DNA from: an uncultured Eubacteriales bacterium
Lineage (GTDB): Bacteria > Bacillota > Clostridia > Peptostreptococcales > Anaerovoracaceae
DNA: 10,442 nt
Assembly: GCA_902796875.1 (NCBI GenBank)
Contig: CADBQT010000004.1
Span: 1 to 10,442, forward strand
Direction of reading: 5' to 3'
Position numbers and translations under genes: made by a program. Below, piece by piece: positions 1-4,238 of this stretch; within the stretch, counting starts at the first letter, position 1, and every line of letters starts with the position of its first letter. The notes under the pieces are model-generated. The model did no database searches and had not been told where the DNA came from. It was given only the letters and a program-made list of their open reading frames with translations.

Positions 1-1130
1 CTCAGGAGGACTTCGAGAAGCTGCCTTTCTCCGAGAAGGCGGACCTGCGGGACGCCTATCCCCTTGGCCTTTCCGCGGTCCCCGAGGAAGAGATCGTCCG
101 AATCCACTCCTCCAGCGGAACCACGGGAACCCCCTGCATCATCCCCTATACCCAAAAGGACGTGGATGACTGGGCGGAGCTCTTCCGGCGCTGTTACGAG
201 ATCGCCGGGATCACGAAAGAGGACCGGATCCACATCACCCCGGGCTACGGGCTTTGGACGGCGGGCATCGGTTTTCAGCTGGGCGCCGAAAAACTGGGCG
301 CCATGACCATCCCCATGGGACCGGGAAATACGGATAAGCAGATCCGCTTCATGGAGGACATGAAGTCCACGGTCCTCTGCGCCACATCCTCCTATGCTCT
401 TCTCCTCGCGGAGGAGATCGACAAGCGGGGCTGCGGGGATAAGATCCATCTCCGCAAAGGCGTTATCGGCTCGGAGCGGTGGGGCCCGAAGATGCGGGCC
501 CGGATCGCCAACGAGCTGGGTGTGGAACTCTACGATATCTACGGCCTGACCGAAGTCTACGGACCGGGCATCGCCATCAACTGCGAATACGAAACGGGCA
601 TGCACTACTTCGACGACTTCCTCTACTTCGAGGTCATCGATCCGAAGACGGGCAAAGTCCTTCCCGACGGTGAACTGGGGGAACTGGTCATCACCACTCT
701 GGAGAAGGAAGGCGCTCCCCTGATCCGCTACCGGACCCACGATCTGACCCGGATCATTCCGGACGACGTGCCCTGCCCCTGCGGACGCAACCTTCCCCGG
801 ATCGACGTGATCCTGGGCCGGACCGACGACATGGTCAAGGTCAAGGGGGTCAACATCTTCCCGGGACAGGTGGAGGAGGTGCTCAAAGACATCGAGGGCG
901 CCAGCAGCGAATACCAGATCTTCATCGACCACGAGGACGGCAAGGACAAGATCACCCTCTTCGTGGAAACTCCTCTGAAGACGAAAAAGGATCGCCAGGC
1001 CCTGGAGAAGTCCATCAAGAATCACATCAAGTCCGTGATCAACGTTGGCGTGATCCCCAAGGCGGTGGAGATCGGGGATCTGCCCCGCAGCGAGAAGAAA
1101 TCCACCCGGGTGTTCGACTATCGGTATTGA
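1..1130 (+). CDS. paaK: Phenylacetate-CoA ligase (5' end missing)
   Basis: This adenylate-forming enzyme would activate phenylacetate or a related aryl acid with ATP and CoA to the aryl-acetyl-CoA in the cytoplasm. The reading frame is open from base 3, so the gene begins left of the window; 375 residues are visible against roughly 430 usual for the family, so about 55 N-terminal residues are missing. Visible motifs are the phosphate-binding loop SSSGTTGTP at 108-134, the YGLTE adenylate motif at 540-554, the YRTHDLTRI stretch near 729-755, a CPCG segment near 774, and the hinge/C-terminal motif GRTDDMVKVKG with NIFPGQVEEVL near 819-884. The C-terminal tail has the PRSEKKSTRV stretch carrying the expected catalytic lysine region. 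The aminotransferase follows 14 bp downstream. In anaerobes PaaK-like genes often lie beside indolepyruvate ferredoxin oxidoreductase genes, which could be just off the left edge. The exact aryl substrate cannot be read from sequence. Confidence 0.93.
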   Translation, partial: QEDFEKLPFSEKADLRDAYPLGLSAVPEEEIVRIHSSSGTTGTPCIIPYTQKDVDDWAELFRRCYEIAGITKEDRIHITPGYGLWTAGIGFQLGAEKLGAMTIPMGPGNTDKQIRFMEDMKSTVLCATSSYALLLAEEIDKRGCGDKIHLRKGVIGSERWGPKMRARIANELGVELYDIYGLTEVYGPGIAINCEYETGMHYFDDFLYFEVIDPKTGKVLPDGELGELVITTLEKEGAPLIRYRTHDLTRIIPDDVPCPCGRNLPRIDVILGRTDDMVKVKGVNIFPGQVEEVLKDIEGASSEYQIFIDHEDGKDKITLFVETPLKTKKDRQALEKSIKNHIKSVINVGVIPKAVEIGDLPRSEKKSTRVFDYRY

Positions 1131-1131
1131 T

Positions 1132-1138
1132 AAAGGAG
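1132..1138 (+). promoter_or_regulatory. Ribosome binding site of the aminotransferase
   Basis: AAAGGAG lies 6 bases before the ATG at 1145, inside the 14-bp gap after the ligase stop codon. It fixes the start and implies translation from a shared mRNA. Confidence 0.8.
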
Positions 1139-1144
1139 TAAACC

Positions 1145-2332
1145 ATGACAGCAAAGAGCATGATGCCTTATGTGGAAGGCAATTCCGCCATCCGCGCCAT
1201 GTTTGAAGAGGGGGCCCGCATGGCCGCCCAGTTTGGAAGCGAGAACGTCTACGACTTCAGCCTGGGCAACCCCAGTGTTCCCGCTCCCAAAGAAGTGGAC
1301 CAGGCGATCCGGGACATCCTGGACGAGGAAGATCCCCTGCTGATCCACGGATACAACAAGAGCAACAGCGGATACGAAGATGTGCGTCAGACTGTGGCGG
1401 ACCACCTGAACCGGCTTCACGGAACGGCCTTCACTTCAGAGAATATCCTGATGACCGTAGGCGCCGCCAGCGGTCTGAACATCGCCATGAAGACTTTGCT
1501 GGATCCCGGGGACGAGGTCCTGGCCTTTGCGCCCTACTTCGTGGAATACGGTAACTACGCCAAAAACCACGGAGCCTTCGTCACCGCCATCCCGGCAAAT
1601 CCCCCCACCTTCCAACCGGATCTTGAGGGCCTGGAAAAGGCTATTTCCGAAAAGACCCGGGCGGTCATCATCAACTCTCCCAACAACCCCACCGGCGTCG
1701 TCTATTCCGAGGACACCCTGAAGGAGATGGCGAAGATCCTGACCCGGGGATCTGCGCGGATCGGTCATCCCATTTTCATCATTTCCGATGAGCCCTACCG
1801 GGAGCTGGCATACGACGGAGTCGACGTTCCCTACGTGACCAAGTACTACGCCAACACCATCGTGGGCTATTCCTGGAGCAAGTCCCTCTCCCTTCCCGGA
1901 GAGCGGATCGGCTATCTGGTCATTCCTTCGGAGATCGACGATTTCGAGAACGCCATTCAGGCAGCCAACATCGCCGGACGGGTGCTGGGCTACGTCAACG
2001 CACCCACCCTGATCCAGCGGGTCGCCGCCAGATGCATCGAATGTTCGACGGATATCGATGCCTACGATCGGAACCGCCGGACCATCTACGAGGGTCTGAC
2101 GGAGATCGGTTATGAGTGCACCAAGCCGGAGGGCGCCTTCTATCTCTTCGTCAAGACCCCCATCGAAGACGATGTGGAATTCTGCGCCATGGCGAAGAAG
2201 CATCGCATCCTCATCGTTCCCGGCAGGTCCTTCGCCTGCCCGGGCTATGTGCGCCTGGCCTACAGCGTGGACCACGGGACCATCCAGCGGTCCCTGCCCC
2301 ACTTCAAAGATCTTCTGGCGGAAACGGTATAG
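1145..2332 (+). CDS. PLP-dependent class I/II aminotransferase
   Basis: A 395-residue fold-type I aminotransferase, the usual length of the aspartate/aromatic aminotransferase family. Visible signatures are NNPTG at residues 180-184, the cofactor aspartate in SDEPYRELAYDG (Asp215), the Schiff-base lysine in SWSKSLSLPGERIGY (Lys246), and YVRLAYS near the C-terminus, whose Arg370 should bind the substrate carboxylate. It likely moves an amino group between an amino acid and a 2-oxo acid in the cytoplasm. Its position right behind an arylacetate-CoA ligase suggests aromatic amino acids as substrates: transamination to arylpyruvate, then oxidation to arylacetyl-CoA. That assignment is from context only; aspartate or alanine remain possible. 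The last 29 bp overlap the convergent Uma2 gene. No convincing U-tailed terminator follows; a GGAGGA/TCCTCC pair (2332-2355) lacks a T run. Confidence 0.92.
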   Translation: MTAKSMMPYVEGNSAIRAMFEEGARMAAQFGSENVYDFSLGNPSVPAPKEVDQAIRDILDEEDPLLIHGYNKSNSGYEDVRQTVADHLNRLHGTAFTSENILMTVGAASGLNIAMKTLLDPGDEVLAFAPYFVEYGNYAKNHGAFVTAIPANPPTFQPDLEGLEKAISEKTRAVIINSPNNPTGVVYSEDTLKEMAKILTRGSARIGHPIFIISDEPYRELAYDGVDVPYVTKYYANTIVGYSWSKSLSLPGERIGYLVIPSEIDDFENAIQAANIAGRVLGYVNAPTLIQRVAARCIECSTDIDAYDRNRRTIYEGLTEIGYECTKPEGAFYLFVKTPIEDDVEFCAMAKKHRILIVPGRSFACPGYVRLAYSVDHGTIQRSLPHFKDLLAETV

Positions 2333-3236
2333 GAGGAAGAGGCGGCAGATCCTCCACATTTCTCGACGGCCCCATCCACTCCTGACTTTCGTCGGTCACG
2401 TCCTCCAGTTCGTCCAGTTCGTCCTTGAGCTGGCGAAGATCCAGGGCGCATTCCTCGTTCCATAGTTTGACGGTAATCTCCTCCTGGAAGGAGTAGATCC
2501 TCATGACATCATCTTCGTCGAAGCGATAGGCGATGACCCGCTCGTACTCCAGGTCCACCATCCAATACTCCTTCACCCCGGCTTTACGGTATTTTTCCGA
2601 TTTGATGGTGATGTCCTTTTTTCGCGTGGACGGAGACAGGACTTCGATCACCAGATCGGGGCAGCCCCAAAGGCCCCGCTTTCTCAGTTTATTGTCATCG
2701 CAGGTCACCACCAGGTCCGGCTCCACCAGGGTCCGGTTGTCACAGCCCAGCTGAACGCCGATGGGCAGGAACAGCCGGCAGGGTGCTTTTCTCGCCCGGA
2801 GGAAGGACTTCATCTCGAAATAGAACCAGCCTACGGCCAGCTGATGGCCGTTGAGTGGGGACGCCAGATCGTAGATCACTCCGTCGATCAGTTCACCCCG
2901 CCACTCTTCGGGCATGTCCTCCAGATCTTCCACCGTGTACTCCCCCTGGCGCTTGCTCTTGTAAGCGATAGCGCCGTCTCTCACCGTGCCGTCTTCCCGA
3001 CGGTCGTCGGGATGGAAGTAGTACTCACACTGATTTCCCAAAGGATCCCCGAAGGGATCGTTCTTCTTCGGCGTCAGCACTCCTTCCAGGGCGACCATCG
3101 TCTCGTATCGTGGCGATCTCGTCTGGCCGGCCATGAGTTTCTGCACCGTGCTGAGTGGCAGACCGGCCCGCCGGGCCAACTCCTCATTGGTCAGCTTCAT
3201 CGCCTTTTTCCTCAGTTTCATTTCTTTCAGATCCAT
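2304..3236 (-). CDS. XRE helix-turn-helix / Uma2 family (PD-(D/E)XK-like) protein
   Basis: A 310-residue two-domain protein. Residues about 2-55 form a small XRE-like helix-turn-helix (NEELARRAGLPLSTVQKLMAG). Residues about 100-265 match the Uma2 (DUF820) restriction-endonuclease-like fold: ELIDG around Glu115, VEPDLVV (Asp174), PDLVIEVLSPST (Glu198), KSEKYRKAGVKEYWMVD (Lys212). These are the acidic and lysine positions of a PD-(D/E)XK active site, so nuclease activity is plausible, but the biological role of Uma2 proteins is poorly established. The tail (about 285-310) is acidic, then proline-rich. A longer frame opens at 3314, but ATG 3236 is chosen because AAGGAGA sits 8 bases upstream and because the longer version would cover the promoter. 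The gene is monocistronic, with its own promoter and a terminator just upstream. The HTH may direct autoregulation or target binding; this is inference. Confidence 0.85.
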   Translation of the reverse strand: MDLKEMKLRKKAMKLTNEELARRAGLPLSTVQKLMAGQTRSPRYETMVALEGVLTPKKNDPFGDPLGNQCEYYFHPDDRREDGTVRDGAIAYKSKRQGEYTVEDLEDMPEEWRGELIDGVIYDLASPLNGHQLAVGWFYFEMKSFLRARKAPCRLFLPIGVQLGCDNRTLVEPDLVVTCDDNKLRKRGLWGCPDLVIEVLSPSTRKKDITIKSEKYRKAGVKEYWMVDLEYERVIAYRFDEDDVMRIYSFQEEITVKLWNEECALDLRQLKDELDELEDVTDESQEWMGPSRNVEDLPPLPPIPFPPEDL

Positions 3237-3242
3237 CTCTGT

Positions 3243-3267
3243 CTCTCCTTTCTGCTGGTCGCAGCAG
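3243..3267 (-). promoter_or_regulatory. Hairpin next to the Uma2 ribosome binding site
   Basis: In the leader, CTGCTG (3267-3262) pairs with CAGCAG (3257-3252) across a 4-base loop, ending one base before the AAAGGAG ribosome binding site. The stem does not cover the site itself, so its effect on translation is uncertain. Confidence 0.4.
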
Positions 3268-3285
3268 CCCCTTTTCGCTGGGTTT

Positions 3286-3314
3286 ATTCTATTCCGAACG
3301 GGGCGTTTTGGCAA
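3286..3314 (-). promoter_or_regulatory. Sigma-A promoter of the XRE-Uma2 gene
   Basis: TTGCCA (3314-3309) and TAGAAT (3291-3286) are separated by exactly 17 bp; each matches its consensus hexamer at 5 of 6 positions. The predicted start is near 3279, giving a leader of about 43 nt. The -35 box coincides with a copy of the ATTGCC hexamer that is repeated upstream. Confidence 0.7.
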
Positions 3315-3379
3315 TAAAAAATTGCCCTGCAGGGCAATTTTCTCGGCATTTCTTCGAATAAATTGCCATTATCGGCAAT
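3310..3379. repeat. Repeated ATTGCC-N6-GGCAAT palindromes
   Basis: Two 18-bp elements with identical arms, ATTGCC and GGCAAT, and different 6-bp centres lie at 3321-3338 and 3362-3379. A fifth copy of the hexamer (3310-3315) overlaps the -35 box of the Uma2 promoter. The two palindromes are 41 bp apart. The right one is also followed by TTTATT on the minus strand, so the pair may be tandem terminators. An operator array for the XRE protein is the alternative. Confidence 0.55.
3313..3341 (-). terminator. Intrinsic terminator after the Crp/Fnr gene
   Basis: Bases 3318-3341 form a perfect 24-bp palindrome. Read on the minus strand it is a 10-bp stem around a TGCA loop, and the run TTTTTTATT follows the GC core. 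This is a good rho-independent terminator for the regulator gene that ends at 3390, and it may also act on transcription from the other side. Confidence 0.7.
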
Positions 3380-3389
3380 CGGCGATGGG

Positions 3390-4133
3390 TCAGATGAGCA
3401 GATCCTCCGCCAGGGCGTAGAGCCCTTCGTAGTCGGTGATCCGGATCTTGCCCCGGCCGGTGGCGATGAGGCCGTCATCGATGAACCGGCGGACGATCCT
3501 GGCCACCACTTCCCGTGCGGTGTTGATCTCCTGTGCGATCTGCTCGTGGGTCACCTTGATCTCCGGACAGGATCCTCCCGGCCGATCCGCCGGAGTCATG
3601 CCGGCGCCGGCGCCCTTTCTCTCGGGGATGCACCCCATCTCCTCCGCTGTATTGATGAGGTAGGCGGCGATCCGCTGGTCGATCCCGTAAAAGAGGATCT
3701 GCTGGATCGTCCACATGACATCGGAAAAACGCTCCGTCAGCGTCTCGTAGATGAAGCTGCGGACGAAGATGTTCTCTTCTTTCAGACGTGCCAGTACCGA
3801 TGTGGGGATGATGAGGATCCGGCTCTCCTCCTCGATGATCATCTGGGTGTCGAAGGTGATCTGGTACATGATGCAGGAGGCGGTCAACACGTCGCACTCC
3901 TCTTCCCGGATGTGGTACAGGGTGATCTCCCTTCCTTCCTCGGACATCATGTAGGCCCGCACGGATCCGCTGATGACGGTCACCAGACCCAGGCAGTCCC
4001 CTTCCGTGGCATGAAGGATGTTCCCGACTTCGTAATCCCGGATCACGGCCAGGGCTTCCACCCGTTCTTTTTCATCCGTCGACAGGTGTTTCCAGAAAGG
4101 CAGTTCCCTTAATCTCTCCTTTAATTCGGTCAT
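3390..4133 (-). CDS. Crp/Fnr family transcriptional regulator
   Basis: A 247-residue protein with an N-terminal cyclic-nucleotide-binding-type beta roll (about 20-115), a long dimer helix (about 120-165) and a C-terminal winged helix (about 190-247). The helix-turn-helix is THEQIAQEINTAREVVARIVRRF; Arg207, Glu208 and Arg212 reproduce the R-E-x-x-x-R recognition helix of E. coli CRP, not the E-x-x-S-R of FNR. There is no N-terminal Fe-S cysteine cluster. The phosphate-binding cassette region is replaced by ECDVLTASC (Cys80 and Cys87), so cAMP binding is unlikely and thiol or redox sensing is plausible. A loop of about 20 residues between Cys168 and Cys189 precedes the DNA-binding domain. Start: ATG 4133 has the 9-base Shine-Dalgarno GGAGGTGAT. 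It follows the sulfur-handling fusion gene on the same strand and is its likely regulator (inference from matched promoter sites). Confidence 0.9.
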   Translation of the reverse strand: MTELKERLRELPFWKHLSTDEKERVEALAVIRDYEVGNILHATEGDCLGLVTVISGSVRAYMMSEEGREITLYHIREEECDVLTASCIMYQITFDTQMIIEEESRILIIPTSVLARLKEENIFVRSFIYETLTERFSDVMWTIQQILFYGIDQRIAAYLINTAEEMGCIPERKGAGAGMTPADRPGGSCPEIKVTHEQIAQEINTAREVVARIVRRFIDDGLIATGRGKIRITDYEGLYALAEDLLI

Positions 4134-4137
4134 GAAA

Positions 4138-4173
4138 AATCACCTCCAAGCAGATTGTACTTTGGAGGTGATT
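4138..4173 (-). promoter_or_regulatory. 12-bp inverted repeat over the regulator promoter and ribosome binding site
   Basis: AATCACCTCCAA (4138-4149, plus strand) and TTGGAGGTGATT (4162-4173) are perfect inverted repeats separated by 12 bp. The dyad centre lies in the -10 box. One arm, on the minus strand, contains the Shine-Dalgarno GGAGGTGAT; the other equals its complement. It could be a DNA operator or, in transcripts coming from upstream, an RNA hairpin hiding the ribosome binding site. Confidence 0.75.
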
Positions 4174-4182
4174 CTTTGTCAA
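4154..4182 (-). promoter_or_regulatory. Near-consensus sigma-A promoter of the Crp/Fnr gene
   Basis: TTGACA (4182-4177, 6 of 6) and TACAAT (4159-4154, 5 of 6) are separated by 17 bp. The predicted start is near 4147, the first G of GGAGGTGAT, so the mRNA would begin almost at its Shine-Dalgarno sequence with a leader of about 14 nt. Confidence 0.8.
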
Positions 4183-4186
4183 TGCG

Positions 4187-4225
4187 GCCGGAGCGGCTGA
4201 GGAGGGTGAGTTCAGATGCTCCGGC
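4187..4225 (-). other. Hairpin downstream of the fusion gene
   Basis: GCCGGAGC (4187-4194) and GCTCCGGC (4218-4225) form an 8-bp GC-rich stem with a 23-nt loop holding a further CTGA/TCAG pairing. No T run follows on the minus strand, so termination would be weak and read-through into the regulator gene is expected. Confidence 0.4.
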
Positions 4226-4238
4226 AGAGCAGGCTTCT

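Noticed and set aside
1436..2359. A 307-codon open frame on the minus strand
   Set aside because: It is the complement of the aminotransferase gene and shows no domain or ribosome binding site.
3363..4112. A 249-codon open frame on the plus strand
   Set aside because: It is antisense to the Crp/Fnr gene, which has an intact helix-turn-helix, promoter and ribosome binding site.
4131..4147. A third CRP-like site at the regulator's own promoter
   Set aside because: GGTGA-TTTTT-CATGA keeps only one half-site; the second half does not match TCACA and it lies downstream of the start.
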